Positions 26,590-36,300 of a stretch of 51,984 nt of DNA are shown here, in pieces (within the stretch, counting starts at the first letter, position 1; the number at the start of each line of letters is the position of its first letter). Under the pieces are notes generated by a model, which saw only the letters and a program-made list of their open reading frames with translations, had not been told where the DNA came from and made no database searches. Made by a program: the position numbers and the translations under genes. The stretch is taken from positions 1-51,984 of the forward strand of contig JABLXH010000032.1 of assembly GCA_013178155.1 (NCBI GenBank), in the 5' to 3' direction. Origin of the DNA: Armatimonadota bacterium. Lineage in GTDB: Bacteria; Armatimonadota; Zipacnadia; Zipacnadales; UBA11051.

Positions 26590-28071
26590 ATGAAGGGGCA
26601 AGCTCGGCGACGCTGGGCTGCCTGCGTATTGCTGGGTCTGACCGTGTGGTCCGGGCCAGCCGCCGCCCTCGACGATCTGGTCGTTGGCCAGGTGGTCATG
26701 GTGGACCAGGCGGAACTACCGCGCCTGGTCGTGGACCGTGCCCAGTGGCTGCCTGACAACAGGCATATCCTGCTGGGCGGCTGGCTGGAATGGCCGGCAG
26801 TGCCTGTGGTGATGGTGGCCCCCAATGATCTGCCGGCCCTGCAAAGCCCCGGTCAGGTTGCCTCGCCTCATTTTGCCCTCTCCCCGGACGGCCGTTCGCT
26901 GGCGCTCTGGCGCAAGGTCAGCATCGGCGGCAAGGACATGGCCGAGCTGAACCTGGTCCGCCTGGACCACGAGATGACCTCAACGCTTGGTGAACCCGTC
27001 ACCATTACCCCGGCCTTGCACCTGCTTTGGCTCGAGGGCGGCCTCATCTGCTACGCGACGGAGGATGACACACAGGGCGCCGCGTTGTGGACCGCCGACC
27101 TGGGCGGGGGGAAGGCCCGCCAGGTCTTCGCGGCCAGGGATGCGGTCTGGCAGAACCTGGTGCCCAGTATTGAATCGGGGCAGGTTGTCTGCCACCTGGG
27201 CGGGGCGAACGAGGCGTCCTATGCCGTCAACCCCCAGACGGGCCAGTACATCCCGCTGGCCCGGTCCGCACGCGCGGAACGGGCGCCCGACGGTTCGGGC
27301 CGCTCGCTGGAGATAGACGCGGACCGGAACCTGATCCTGACGGTCTCGGAGACCGAAGCGGCCATCGTTGACCGGGGCGTGCGGGCTGCGCACTGGCGTC
27401 CTGATGGCCAGGCCGTGCTCTACGTGAGGGACCATGAGGTGGTACTGGCCAGCGCGAACGGAGCGGTCCGCCGCACGCTCGTGACACTGCGGGACGCCGA
27501 CGCCGGTACCTACCTGCGGGGATGCGCCTGGGCCGGTGATGGAGTCGGGATCTGTTACTGGGGCGCCTACGGGGCCAGCGGCCGGGCCTGGAGGGGCGCC
27601 CTGGGGACCGAGCGGGTGACCGCGCGGTTCAGCTTTCCCAACGAGGCCCCGGTCAAGGTCGGTAGCCGCCTGTGGGTGGTGTCGAAATTCCAGACAGACA
27701 GCCTGGGGCGCATCGTCGAGCCGGTCTGGAGTACCCTCAAGGCTCAGTTCACAGTGACGCGTATCCTGCGCACGCCGGAGGGCATCGTGGCCGAGGCTGC
27801 CAGCACCGGAACGGAGCCAGGAGTGGTGGAGCGCGTGGGGGGCGAGCAGGTGACCACGACGGACGACAGTGGCCACATTCGCATCGGCGTCGAAGGGCAG
27901 ATGGCCACGGCGTGGACGCGCACCCGCACTCTCCGATTCCGTCCGGGCCTGCGGGGCTGGCTGGAGAAGACTCAGTTCGATGGCGAGCCGCTCTCCCTCA
28001 ACGTGGAACGCAGTCTCCTGCCGAGCATCGGACAGGAGGCCAGGGGCGCGGCCACGCTCACCCGTGAGTGA
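26590..28071 (+). CDS. Secreted beta-propeller-like protein of unknown function
   Basis: The 493-residue protein begins with a signal peptide (MKGQARRRWAACVLLGLTVWSGPAAA). Its body is made of TolB/WD-like repeats: WLPDNRHILLGGW, FALSPDGRSLALWRK, AHWRPDGQAVLYVRDHEV and GCAWAGDGVGICYWG. ATG 26590 is preferred over the TTG at 26569 because an AAGGGGG ribosome-binding site lies 7 bases upstream and the leader begins there. No catalytic motif is visible, so it may bind a ligand or partner on the cell surface. The flavodoxin gene follows after 53 bases. Confidence 0.72.
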   Translation: MKGQARRRWAACVLLGLTVWSGPAAALDDLVVGQVVMVDQAELPRLVVDRAQWLPDNRHILLGGWLEWPAVPVVMVAPNDLPALQSPGQVASPHFALSPDGRSLALWRKVSIGGKDMAELNLVRLDHEMTSTLGEPVTITPALHLLWLEGGLICYATEDDTQGAALWTADLGGGKARQVFAARDAVWQNLVPSIESGQVVCHLGGANEASYAVNPQTGQYIPLARSARAERAPDGSGRSLEIDADRNLILTVSETEAAIVDRGVRAAHWRPDGQAVLYVRDHEVVLASANGAVRRTLVTLRDADAGTYLRGCAWAGDGVGICYWGAYGASGRAWRGALGTERVTARFSFPNEAPVKVGSRLWVVSKFQTDSLGRIVEPVWSTLKAQFTVTRILRTPEGIVAEAASTGTEPGVVERVGGEQVTTTDDSGHIRIGVEGQMATAWTRTRTLRFRPGLRGWLEKTQFDGEPLSLNVERSLLPSIGQEARGAATLTRE

Positions 28072-28124
28072 GCAAGGGGCCTTATCCGGGCGTCTGACAG
28101 ACATACCGCTTCGGAGGTGCTATG

Positions 28125-28571
28125 ATGGCGCGCATCGCGGTGGTCTACTACTCGAAGTCCGGCAACACGCAGAAAATGGCCGAGCTGGTGGCAGAGGGCT
28201 TGAGGGAGGTGGACGGCGTCGAGGTCCAGATGTGTGCGCTGCCAGGCTGTGAGCCCGGTGACGTGGCCGACGTCGACGGCTTTGCCATCGGCTCGCCGGA
28301 CTACTTCAGCTATGTCGCGGGGCACGTGAAGGTGTTCTTTGATGAAGCACTGGCCCACAAGAACCAGATCAGCGGGAAGCCCTATGTGGCCTTCGGCACT
28401 CACGGCGGTGGCGCCAAGGTGCTCGATAGCCTGGAGCGGCTGGCCCAGGCCATTGGGTTGCGCCAGGTGCAGCCCGGCATGATGTGCATGGGCGCTCCCG
28501 GCGATAACGAGGTCAGTGCCGTCCGGGCTCTGGGACGAGCTCTCGCCGAAGCGGTGACTGGCGCTTGGTAG
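28125..28571 (+). CDS. Flavodoxin
   Basis: This is a 148-residue flavodoxin, a small FMN-binding electron carrier. The phosphate loop SKSGNT comes after RIAVVYY at the N-terminus. DVDGFAIGSPDYFSYVAG, with Y and F for the FMN isoalloxazine stack, and YVAFGTHGGGAKVLDSL complete the fold. GGAGG precedes; the second of two tandem ATGs (28125) has the better 7-base spacing. Its stop overlaps the TTG start of the radical SAM gene by 7 bases, so co-translation and a reductant role for that enzyme are likely inferences. Confidence 0.9.
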   Translation: MARIAVVYYSKSGNTQKMAELVAEGLREVDGVEVQMCALPGCEPGDVADVDGFAIGSPDYFSYVAGHVKVFFDEALAHKNQISGKPYVAFGTHGGGAKVLDSLERLAQAIGLRQVQPGMMCMGAPGDNEVSAVRALGRALAEAVTGAW

Positions 28572-29407
28572 CATCCCGCGCGGGCGCACCCGTCGTTCGC
28601 GAGACTCCCTGCAAGTCGATCCTCAACCGCTCGGGTATCGGTGATTACTCGCTGAACTGCTATACCGGGTGCACCCATGCCTGCGTCTACTGCTACGCCC
28701 GCTTCATGCAGCGCTTCCATCCCCACGAGGAATCCTGGGGCGACTTTGTGGATGTCAAGAGCAACGCCGTGGAGGTCCTGGCGCGACAGCTTCGCCGCGC
28801 CCAGCCCGGCAGTGTCTTCGTCAGCAGCGCTTGCGATGGTTGGCAGCCGGAGGAGGCCAAGCGGCAGCTCACACGCGAGTGTTGTCGGCTGCTGGTGGCG
28901 CACAACTTCCAGGTCAACATCCTGACCAAGAGCGCGCTCGTGCTGCGCGATCTGGACATCCTGGCCGATAGCCCGGCCCGGGTAGGGGTTACGGTCACGA
29001 CCCCTGATCCGCACCTGCAGCGGCTCTGGGAGCCACGGTGCGCCACCGTAGAGCAGCGCTGGCAGGTGCTGGCTGAGGCCAAGGCGACGGACCTGCGGAC
29101 CTCCGTCATGTTCGGCCCGTTGCTGCCCTTCCTGTCTGACAGCCTCGAGGTCTTGCTGGAGATGATGACACGCGCCGGCGACCTGGGCGTGGACAGCATC
29201 TGGGTAGATCAACTCAACCCGCGTCCAAGGGTCTGGCCGGCCGTGCAGGAGCTGCTGCGCAGGGAGTTCCCCGACCTGCTGTGGCCGTACCGAAAGGTCC
29301 TGTTTGACAAGAGCTCACGCCAGGCCTACATCGCCCAACTGCGTCGCCGGGTCCGGGCTGCATCTGAGAAGCTGAAGCTCACTGACCGCGTCTCCGGATG
29401 CACGTGA
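28565..29407 (+). CDS. SplB-like radical SAM protein
   Basis: The 280-residue protein is a radical SAM enzyme of the spore-photoproduct-lyase-like branch. The CTHACVYC motif supplies C36, C40 and C43 (C-x3-C-x2-C) for the [4Fe-4S]-SAM cluster, with an extra C32 just before. SVFVSSACDGWQPEEAKRQLTR, LTKSALVLRDLDIL and VGVTVTTPDPHLQRLWEPR follow, which are typical of the Rv2578c/SplB-like family. It starts at TTG 28565 inside the flavodoxin end, with no separate ribosome-binding site visible. Its substrate is unknown; DNA lesion repair should not be assumed, because many members are uncharacterised. Confidence 0.88.
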   Translation: MVASRAGAPVVRETPCKSILNRSGIGDYSLNCYTGCTHACVYCYARFMQRFHPHEESWGDFVDVKSNAVEVLARQLRRAQPGSVFVSSACDGWQPEEAKRQLTRECCRLLVAHNFQVNILTKSALVLRDLDILADSPARVGVTVTTPDPHLQRLWEPRCATVEQRWQVLAEAKATDLRTSVMFGPLLPFLSDSLEVLLEMMTRAGDLGVDSIWVDQLNPRPRVWPAVQELLRREFPDLLWPYRKVLFDKSSRQAYIAQLRRRVRAASEKLKLTDRVSGCT

Positions 29408-29437
29408 GGCCGGACGGTGCCAAGCCGCCGGCCTCAC
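29404..29437. terminator. Bidirectional terminator-like hairpin
   Basis: A perfect 10-bp stem (GTGAGGCCGG / CCGGCCTCAC) with a 14-base loop includes the TGA stop of the radical SAM gene and lies 23 bases from the convergent prepilin stop. The position fits termination of both genes. Confidence 0.65.
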
Positions 29438-29459
29438 ATGCCTCGGTGGGAGGTGAGAC

Positions 29460-30116
29460 TTACTTGAAGTTGTTTACCGCCTGGCGCGGCCAGAACTTGG
29501 CATGACCGTCGAGATACAGAATGTTCATGCCGCCCTTGACGTCGTGCACCGGCTGGTCGTTGAGCTTGCAGAACCAGTCACTGGCCAGCCAGTAGTCCGT
29601 GTCCCACTGCAGAGTCATAATCCGCGTCCGGTTGCCCCATCCCGTTGAGACCATAATGAACGAGCGGTCCACCCAACCCAGGTACCCATTGGAGGGACTG
29701 GACGGTGGAGCCGTGCTGGGCAGCCCGTCGAAGGACCAGTAGTAGTACCCGATGTAGCCGGCCTGGAAGTTCTCCGGGCTGGCGATCAGGTAGCTAACTC
29801 CGGTCTTCGGGTTGGACGGGCAGTAGAGAATCTGGCTGTTTTTCATGTACGGCATGACCTGGTTGATGAACCGGTAGTGCGGGTTGCACACATGGTCGTC
29901 TACCGGCAGTAACTCATCATAGTCCTGGGCGTACATGTGGCAGGCCAGACCGATCTGTCTCAGGTTGGAAAGACAGACCGTCTTCCGCGCAGCCTCTCGG
30001 GCCCGGGCGAACACTGGGAACAGGATAGCTGCGAGGATGGCGATGATGGCGATGACGACCAGTAGCTCGATGAGCGTGAAGCCACGGCGTCGGGGCAACC
30101 GTGTCAGCGATTTCAT
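29460..30116 (-). CDS. Type II/IV prepilin-like protein (H-X9-DG family)
   Basis: The 218-residue pseudopilin-like protein has a processing site [13 protein letters not shown] with the conserved Glu at +5 and a hydrophobic helix ([19 protein letters not shown]). Then come [28 protein letters not shown] and a C-terminal H-rich motif [19 protein letters not shown], a variant of H-X9-DG. ATG 30116 has GGAGGTGA upstream. Such proteins are numerous in Armatimonadota and Planctomycetes, and this N-terminus is close to the former. It lies 64 bases downstream of the ModA-like lipoprotein gene and may be co-transcribed with it. No pilus-assembly gene is in the window. Confidence 0.9.
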   Translation of the reverse strand: MKSLTRLPRRRGFTLIELLVVIAIIAILAAILFPVFARAREAARKTVCLSNLRQIGLACHMYAQDYDELLPVDDHVCNPHYRFINQVMPYMKNSQILYCPSNPKTGVSYLIASPENFQAGYIGYYYWSFDGLPSTAPPSSPSNGYLGWVDRSFIMVSTGWGNRTRIMTLQWDTDYWLASDWFCKLNDQPVHDVKGGMNILYLDGHAKFWPRQAVNNFK

Positions 30117-30180
30117 CTTCCTCACCTCCGTCGGAATGGCCCCCACCGCCCTACCGAGAGGGGAAGTGGAGGGTGGCCTG

Positions 30181-31047
30181 TTACTGCTGCACTCTCCCAT
30201 AGCCGCGCAGTGCCAGTGCTTCCTGCATGGTCGGCGTCTGCAGGAAGCTGATGAACTCCTCACTCAGCTCAGGGGATGGCGCCGACTTCAGTACCACCGC
30301 GACGACCACGAGCGGCCCGGCCTCGGTCTCGGGAACCGTCAGGACGGTGTCAACCTTCCCCTCCGCGCTGCGTACCGGATCGGCCGTTCCACCTCCTGGC
30401 CGCCGGGCCGCACTATAGACGAGAGCCGCGTCCGCCTTAGCAGCGGCGACCAGTCTCTTGGCTTCCAGGGGCTGGCTGACCCGGCGAAGCTTGCCGGCTT
30501 GTGTAAGCTTGTCTAGCACCCCAGCCTTGCTCAGTGCCTGCTCGGAGGCCTGCCCCAGGCTGGTCTCCGGCGTTGCCACGACCACCTCGCGTACCTCGTC
30601 TCGCGCCAGGTCAGCCAGCGACTTCAGGCCCCGGGGGTTACCACGGGGCACGATCAGCTCCATGCTGCGCGAGAAGATCGGGGTACCAGGGCCCTCGACC
30701 AGACCCGCATCCAGCAGCGGCTTCAGCTCCAGCTCGCCCTGTGCCAAGATGATGTCCAACACCAGCTTGCCGCTCTTCACGTCACGAACCAGCCCCTCCA
30801 CCTCCCGCTCGTGGAACTCCAGCTTGGTCTGAGGGTGGTCGGCGGCAAACCGGTCCTGCAGGTCCTTCAGCGCAACTTGCAGGCCGATGGGCAGACCGAT
30901 GGCCAGGATCGATGGACCCGCGGCGGAGCGGTCAGAAGGCAGGGGACCGGGCGAGGGCGCAACGTCAGCTTCCGGCCGAGGCGCACAACCTGCCACAGCG
31001 GAGATCAGGACACCTAACAGCAGTGCATTGGTAGCCTGTGACATCAT
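30181..31047 (-). CDS. ModA-like solute-binding lipoprotein
   Basis: The 288-residue extracytoplasmic binding protein resembles molybdate/tungstate ModA. A lipoprotein leader ([21 protein letters not shown], with the lipobox AVAGC) is followed by a Pro/Ser linker and a two-lobe domain with [18 protein letters not shown], a [13 protein letters not shown] lobe switch, [23 protein letters not shown] and [15 protein letters not shown]. The classic AAASL binding segment is replaced by LPIGLQ, so the ligand may differ from molybdate. ATG 31047 (with a tandem ATG) has GGAGAG upstream. No ModB or ModC gene is adjacent. Two inverted repeats lie 66-118 bp upstream. Confidence 0.78.
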   Translation of the reverse strand: MMSQATNALLLGVLISAVAGCAPRPEADVAPSPGPLPSDRSAAGPSILAIGLPIGLQVALKDLQDRFAADHPQTKLEFHEREVEGLVRDVKSGKLVLDIILAQGELELKPLLDAGLVEGPGTPIFSRSMELIVPRGNPRGLKSLADLARDEVREVVVATPETSLGQASEQALSKAGVLDKLTQAGKLRRVSQPLEAKRLVAAAKADAALVYSAARRPGGGTADPVRSAEGKVDTVLTVPETEAGPLVVVAVVLKSAPSPELSEEFISFLQTPTMQEALALRGYGRVQQ

Positions 31048-31112
31048 TCCGCTCTCCCTCCCCCATGTCTGCACCGATGCCTTGGAGTTGCGCGTCGCCT
31101 GTGATTGTAGTC

Positions 31113-31133
31113 CTATATGCTAAGTGCATATAG
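31113..31133. promoter_or_regulatory. Palindromic operator-like site upstream of the ModA-like gene
   Basis: CTATATGC-taagt-GCATATAG is a perfect 8-bp inverted repeat with a 5-base spacer. The TATA-rich dyad resembles the architecture of ModE-type operators, and it lies 66-86 bp upstream of a ModA-like gene. An alternative nested dyad TGCTA-N8-TAGCA overlaps it at 31118-31135. Regulation by ModE is inference; no regulator gene is in the window. Confidence 0.55.
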
Positions 31134-31144
31134 CACAAAATGAG

Positions 31145-31165
31145 CAAGGAAGCAGTAATTCCTTG
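31145..31165. promoter_or_regulatory. Second operator-like inverted repeat
   Basis: CAAGGAA-gcagtaa-TTCCTTG is a perfect 7-bp dyad with a 7-base spacer, about 11 bp from the first. The two dyads are about 32 bp apart centre to centre, that is about three helical turns, so they could be bound by the same or cooperating proteins. Confidence 0.45.
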
Positions 31166-31181
31166 TTTAGCTCTATGCTAT

Positions 31182-31214
31182 GACTGACGCCCAACTGCAG
31201 CGCAGCCGTCAGTC
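31182..31214 (+). promoter_or_regulatory. Inverted repeat in the leader of the PA14-GH gene
   Basis: GACTGACG and CGTCAGTC form a perfect 8-bp stem around a 17-base loop that itself contains CTGCAG. It lies about 170 bp before the plus-strand start at 31387 and could fold in that gene's untranslated leader or serve as an operator. No known riboswitch fold is recognised. Confidence 0.4.
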
Positions 31215-31386
31215 GCAGGATGTCGCCCCACTGGCAGCGAACCTCCAGACGCCGGGCCGTGTCCGCCCGTGTGTCGGTGGTTTGCGGTGCGCGCGCGGCC
31301 ACAGTCTGGACTCATGTCCGAAAAACCCCAAACGCCCGCGGTGTGCTGGGCCAGCCACTCACCCGACGGGATGGACGAGGAAGAGC

Positions 31387-33276
31387 ATGAGACGCCGAAG
31401 CCTGATGCCAGGCCTAGGTTTGGCTCTGGGGCTGGGACTGGGAACTGTCCGGGCCGAGACGATCCGCCCGGGCCTGGCGTGGGTGCGGTACCACGACACG
31501 GCCTTCCAGCGCCCGGCGCTGACCGGCACCGACCCGCTGGTCAACCTCGCGCTGACGGGCTACAACGACTGCTCCCAGGTGTGGCGGGGGCGCATCCGCT
31601 TCCCGGTGGCCGGCTCTGTCACGTTGGCGTTGGAGGCTCAGCAAGGAGTGCGGCTGTACATTGGAGACCAGTTGGTCATTGATGGCTGGTCGCCGGAGGG
31701 GGCGCGGGGAGGGAGCTGTAACGTGCGTGCACGGCAGGCACTGCCCTTCCGACTGGAGTACTACCATCTGGGTGGCGAGGCCTATTGCCGACTCTACTGG
31801 CAGTGGGAGGGCCACGCGCGGGAGCTTGTCCCGCCCAGCGCCTTCAGCCACACGGAGACGGACACAAGCCCGTTGACGACCAGCATCTCGGCGCCTACAG
31901 GAGACGAACCCATGTGCAGCAGCATCTACAAGCCGAGAACACCGGCTCGGACCGGGTCTGTCCGGCTGCGGCTGGGGCCCGGCCCGCACCTGTTTGTGGA
32001 CGATGCCTTGATCGCGGAGAGCACGGGCGTCACGCGCCGCGTCAACTGCCCCCAGCGCGACCCAGCCCTGCCCAACCCGATCGTGACCGGCAAGGGGGAC
32101 CGCTGCTTCCAGCCGTACATGACCGTCCTGCGCGACCCCGAGACCGGGAGGTTCCGCCTGTGGTACGGCATCTACGGCCCCAACCCCGATGCAGTCACCT
32201 CCCATGTGGGCTACATGGAGTCCGATGACGGCATCCACTGGGAGCGGCCCTTCCGCCAGTTGGCCGACCCCGGCGCCATCCAGTTCGGCGTCAGTGTCGT
32301 GGATGACGGACCTGACACACCCGACCCGGCGCGGCGCTATAAGCTGGCCTGGTGGAAGGATGGGGGCCTGAAGATTGCCACCTCGCGCGACGGCCTCGAG
32401 TGGCGAGCCCTCGTGCCCCAGCCGGTCCTGCTGCATAACCATGACATCAACAACCTGTGGTGGGACGCCCCGCGCGGACGTTACGTGGCAACCATCTCGG
32501 TCTACACCACCGGGCCGACATGGACCGGCGACCGCCGCGTAACGTTGCACAGCAGCAGCACCGACCTGCTGCACTGGGAGAAGCCCTGGTACGTCCTGAC
32601 TCCGGTAGACGGTGATGACCAGGGCGAGACGCAGTTCTACGCCATGTGCGGCTACATCCAGCGCGGCGACCTGTGGCTTGGCATGGTGAAGGTCTTGCGG
32701 GATGACCTGGTGGCAGAGGGCACGCCCGAGGGCTCCTACGGTATCGGCTATACCACGCTGGCCTGGAGTCGTGATGGGCGCCACTGGGTGCGTGACCAGG
32801 AGCCTTTCTTCGAGCCTGACCCGACCCCTGGCGCCTGGGACCATGCCCATGCCTGGATAGACTGCCAGTTGCCGGTGGGTGACGAGGTCTATCTGTACTA
32901 CGGGGGGTACAGGAACGGCCACAAGGTGAACCGCTACGAGGAGCGTCAGATTGGCCTGCTGCGCATGCCCCGCGACCGGTACGTGGCGCGTGCCGCCGGA
33001 GCGGAAGGTGGCACGTTGCGCACGCCGCCGGCGGTGCTGGAAGGGAGCAGGCTCACGGTCAACGCCGACGTGCGCGGTGAGCTGCGGGTAGCCGTCCTGG
33101 GTCCCTCCGGCGAACCCCTCCCCGGCTTCCGATTCGCTGACTGCCACCCGGTGCACGGTGACAGTCTTGCTCACCGTGTGCGGTGGGAGGGCCTGCCGAC
33201 TCTTCCGCGGGGCCAGGAGGTGCAACTGGAGTTCCAGTGGCGGGATGGCGAGTTGTTCGGGTTCGACCTGCAGTAG
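31387..33276 (+). CDS. Secreted PA14 plus GH43/GH32-like five-bladed propeller protein
   Basis: The 629-residue exported protein has a signal peptide (MRRRSLMPGLGLALGLGLGTVRA). Residues 25-160 form a PA14-like beta-sandwich, with the sugar-type pattern RLYIGDQLVIDGWSPEG and FRLEYYHLGGEAYCRLYW. A glycosidase-type five-bladed propeller follows, with LGPGPHLFVDDALIAES, GRFRLWYGIYG, YMESDDGIHWERP, ATSRDGLEWR and LAWSRDGRHWVRDQEPF repeats. ATG 31387 has GGAAGAG upstream. It leads the plus-strand block of DUF6259, sulfatase, URO-D and sugar-transporter genes. Substrate unknown. Confidence 0.78.
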   Translation: MRRRSLMPGLGLALGLGLGTVRAETIRPGLAWVRYHDTAFQRPALTGTDPLVNLALTGYNDCSQVWRGRIRFPVAGSVTLALEAQQGVRLYIGDQLVIDGWSPEGARGGSCNVRARQALPFRLEYYHLGGEAYCRLYWQWEGHARELVPPSAFSHTETDTSPLTTSISAPTGDEPMCSSIYKPRTPARTGSVRLRLGPGPHLFVDDALIAESTGVTRRVNCPQRDPALPNPIVTGKGDRCFQPYMTVLRDPETGRFRLWYGIYGPNPDAVTSHVGYMESDDGIHWERPFRQLADPGAIQFGVSVVDDGPDTPDPARRYKLAWWKDGGLKIATSRDGLEWRALVPQPVLLHNHDINNLWWDAPRGRYVATISVYTTGPTWTGDRRVTLHSSSTDLLHWEKPWYVLTPVDGDDQGETQFYAMCGYIQRGDLWLGMVKVLRDDLVAEGTPEGSYGIGYTTLAWSRDGRHWVRDQEPFFEPDPTPGAWDHAHAWIDCQLPVGDEVYLYYGGYRNGHKVNRYEERQIGLLRMPRDRYVARAAGAEGGTLRTPPAVLEGSRLTVNADVRGELRVAVLGPSGEPLPGFRFADCHPVHGDSLAHRVRWEGLPTLPRGQEVQLEFQWRDGELFGFDLQ

Positions 33277-33309
33277 CCGATCACCACGCTCAGGAGGGCG
33301 TCTGGCCCC

Positions 33310-36300
33310 ATGGAGACCGAGACGTTGGGCCGCATCCTGTTGGCCATGGCTGCGATGTGGCTGGCGGCTGGGGCGCTGGGTCAGGGGGAGGGCCGACAGG
33401 TCTGGCGTCCAGACCTCGGCGATGAGTGGCAGGCGGTCCCAGGCCAGGTGCGAGCCGACGAACTGCCCCGGCACCTGACTGTGTACGATGGGCCCCGCCC
33501 TGCTCACACGCCGGAGTCCCCGCCGTACTCCGCGACCGTAGCAGACGGCACGGCGAGCTTCGAGCTTACGGGCTGCGTGCCGGCGCCGCGGACGATGGAC
33601 TGGGTCCTGCCGGTGCCTGCCGCTGACCTGCGCGTCTTCCGGTACTACGCCTTCCGTTACCGGGCGCGGGGCCTTGCTCGAAGCCATGCTTCGGCACCGG
33701 TAGTCGCAGTTGCCGGGCCGGGCGCGGAAGGCCAGCCGGTTACTGTGGGCCTCATCAGCACCGCCCAGGTGTGGAACGATGGTCTCTGGCACCAGGTAGT
33801 CGGCACGGCCGAGTTTCCTCTGACTGCGGAGAACCTGCGCGTGCACGTCAGCACCAGAGACTCGCTGGCGCGCCTTGAGATTGCCGACTTGACGCTGTAC
33901 CAGGAGCTGCCGGAGCTGCCGGCGGACCTGCACGGCGAGGCCCCACTCAGGGCGGCCAACAGCGTCCGGTGGCAGACCGTCGACCTGGGCGGCCAGACCA
34001 ACGATACCTGCGCCGGGGCCTTCGGGCGGGTGTTGGAGCGTGAGGGCCTGGTCACCGACGGCGGGACTGCGCTGCCTGGCGAGACCCGGGGACCTGTCCC
34101 CTTCCGTTTCGCCGCCGACAGCGCCCTTATCCGCCCGTCTGAGAATCGCTCGGCGGATTCGGTCCCAGTGGATTTCCTGGGACACCAGACCACCCGACAC
34201 TACTACAAGCCCCCGGGCCGCGATGACACCATCACCGTGCCGGTGGGCCAGGCGGTCAGCGAGATAGCCTTCGTCATGGTCGCCGAGCTACCACAAGGCG
34301 GACCCCACTATGCTATCGCGCCGCGTCCCTATGACTTCAGCGACCTGGGCGCGCTGGCCGTCGAGCTGTGCTACGAGCATGGGGAGACGGAATGGGCCTT
34401 CCCCTACTCACTGGCCGATGGCGGCTTTGCGGTACGGCGTATGGTTGGCTCTTACGTTGTCCCGGCCGACCATACGCGGGTGCTGAAGACCTTTGTGCTG
34501 CACAACCGGCTGGTGGGCAAGACCTTCAGCCTGGCCGCGCTGAGCATCAACACGGGCTCGGCCCGCGCCTTCCCGCAGGTCGCTGCGACCCCGCCAGCAG
34601 TCCAGCCGGTTCATCACTCCGCGCCCCCGGCACGCGAGCCCTACGTCCGGCGCGAGGGCGATCTCATCCGCCTCGGCAACGGCTACTACGAGCTTGTGGC
34701 CGACTGCCGCCAGGGCTTCGCGCTGGCCGCCACCACCAACCGCTGGTCAGAGGTGGAGGTCTCGCTGGCCCCCTCCTCCGGGCTGGAGGTCACCTGGGGC
34801 GACACTTTCCTCACCGGCCGAGCCTTTCAGACAGAGTCCATCCAAAGCGACGCCCGGAGCGCCACGGTGCGGCTTCGCAGCAGCCTGCCACAGATGCCGC
34901 TGGCCCTGACCCTGCGGATGACGGTGGACGACACGCCGCAACTCAGGCTGAACCTGAGTGCGGTGAACACCGGGAGCGAGCCGCACCTGGCCGAGGTGCG
35001 GTTCCCGGCGCTGCGCGGGTTACAGATCGGCTCGCTGCGAGACACCTGGCTGTTCTTCCCCCAGTACCGTAACGTCCTGACCGACCAGCCGGGGCACTGG
35101 CGAGTGCCCAATGACCGCAGCTTCCCGCTGCAGCTCATGGACGTGTTCAACCCCCGCTCCGGAGCCGGCATCGGTCTGCTGACACACAACCGCAGCGATG
35201 CCCGCCTGGACTACTCCATCGCCAAGAGCGAAACAGGCGTCGCAGCCTACGTGGCCGCCGTCCCCGAGTTTCACCGCTTGCTTCCAGGGCAGCCCGTCGA
35301 GTTCGCCGAGGCCAGTCTGCTCTTCCACACCGGCGACTGGCACGCGGCCTTCTCGGCCTACCAGGACTGGCTGGCCTCATGGGGTGCCTCAACCCCGGCG
35401 CCACAGCGGGAGTGGTTCCGTCGCGCCTCCTTCCTCAAGACCTACCTGACAACGAACCGGACCTACACCTTTGCTTTTCCTCTGTACGACGAAGCGCGAC
35501 GGACCTACCGCGTGGACGAGTTTGTGGAAGCAGAGAAGCAGTACATGGGCCTGCCGCCGGACATCGCTCACCTCGGCGGCTGGTGCGACTTCGACAAGGA
35601 GTACCGGGGAGATTTCCTAGGCGGCGACTATGCCGTCGAGGACTACACCGGCGGCCCCGAGGCTCTGCGCGAGGCGGTGCGGAGGTTCCAGGACAGGCAC
35701 GGCGTGGCGGTCTCGCTGTACATGATCCCCGACCGTTGCAGCAAGCAGTCCGAGATAGGCCGCCGGATGGGTGAACGGATTGCCTGTCGGCTGGCCGATG
35801 GGTCACTGAGCCAGGACGAGCGCATGTGGTATATCTGTCCGGCCGTCAAGGTCTGGCAGGACCACTATGTGGAGGCGGTGCGGCGCACCCAACGCGAGAC
35901 CGGCGCCCGGGCCATCTATGTAGATGTCTTTGGGTACTATGCCACCCACCTCTGCTACGCCACCGACCACGGCCACGAGGTGCCAGCCAACACCAACAGG
36001 GCCACAACCGAGCTCATCCGCCGCCTGAGAGAGGTCCTGCCATCGGAGGTAGCGCTATGGAGCGAGTACCCGCTGCCTGACCAGAGCGCGCGGTACATTG
36101 ATGGCAACATCCATTACTACCCCCTGAACTGGCACGAGTTCTTCTCCGAAACAGGGGACCAACTGCAGTCCGCACCACAGGTCACTCCCACGCCACAGAA
36201 CGCCTACCGCTTCGCCTTCCCGGGTGTGCGCCAGTTCATCTTCCCCTGCGGCAGCGAGCACTGGTCCACCGAGTCCCTCTTTGCCTTCTTCAATGGTGAG

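Larger units (their letters stand above)
31048..31386. other. Intergenic regulatory island
   Basis: This 339-bp gap between divergent genes is the only clearly AT-rich stretch in the window (about 31105-31185). It contains three separate inverted repeats, listed individually. On the minus strand a TACAAT -10-like hexamer lies beside the first repeat, with no good -35. I see no small RNA gene or small ORF of merit; the open frame across 31180-31386 has no coding character. Confidence 0.5.

Noticed and set aside
31387-31460. Start of the PA14-GH gene at 31180
   Set aside because: The upstream frame is open by chance through the regulatory island; the signal peptide and GGAAGAG site place the start at 31387.
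31414-34200. Very long minus-strand open frame (about 930 codons)
   Set aside because: It is antisense to the PA14-GH and DUF6259 genes, which have signal peptides, ribosome-binding sites and family motifs; the antisense translation has none.
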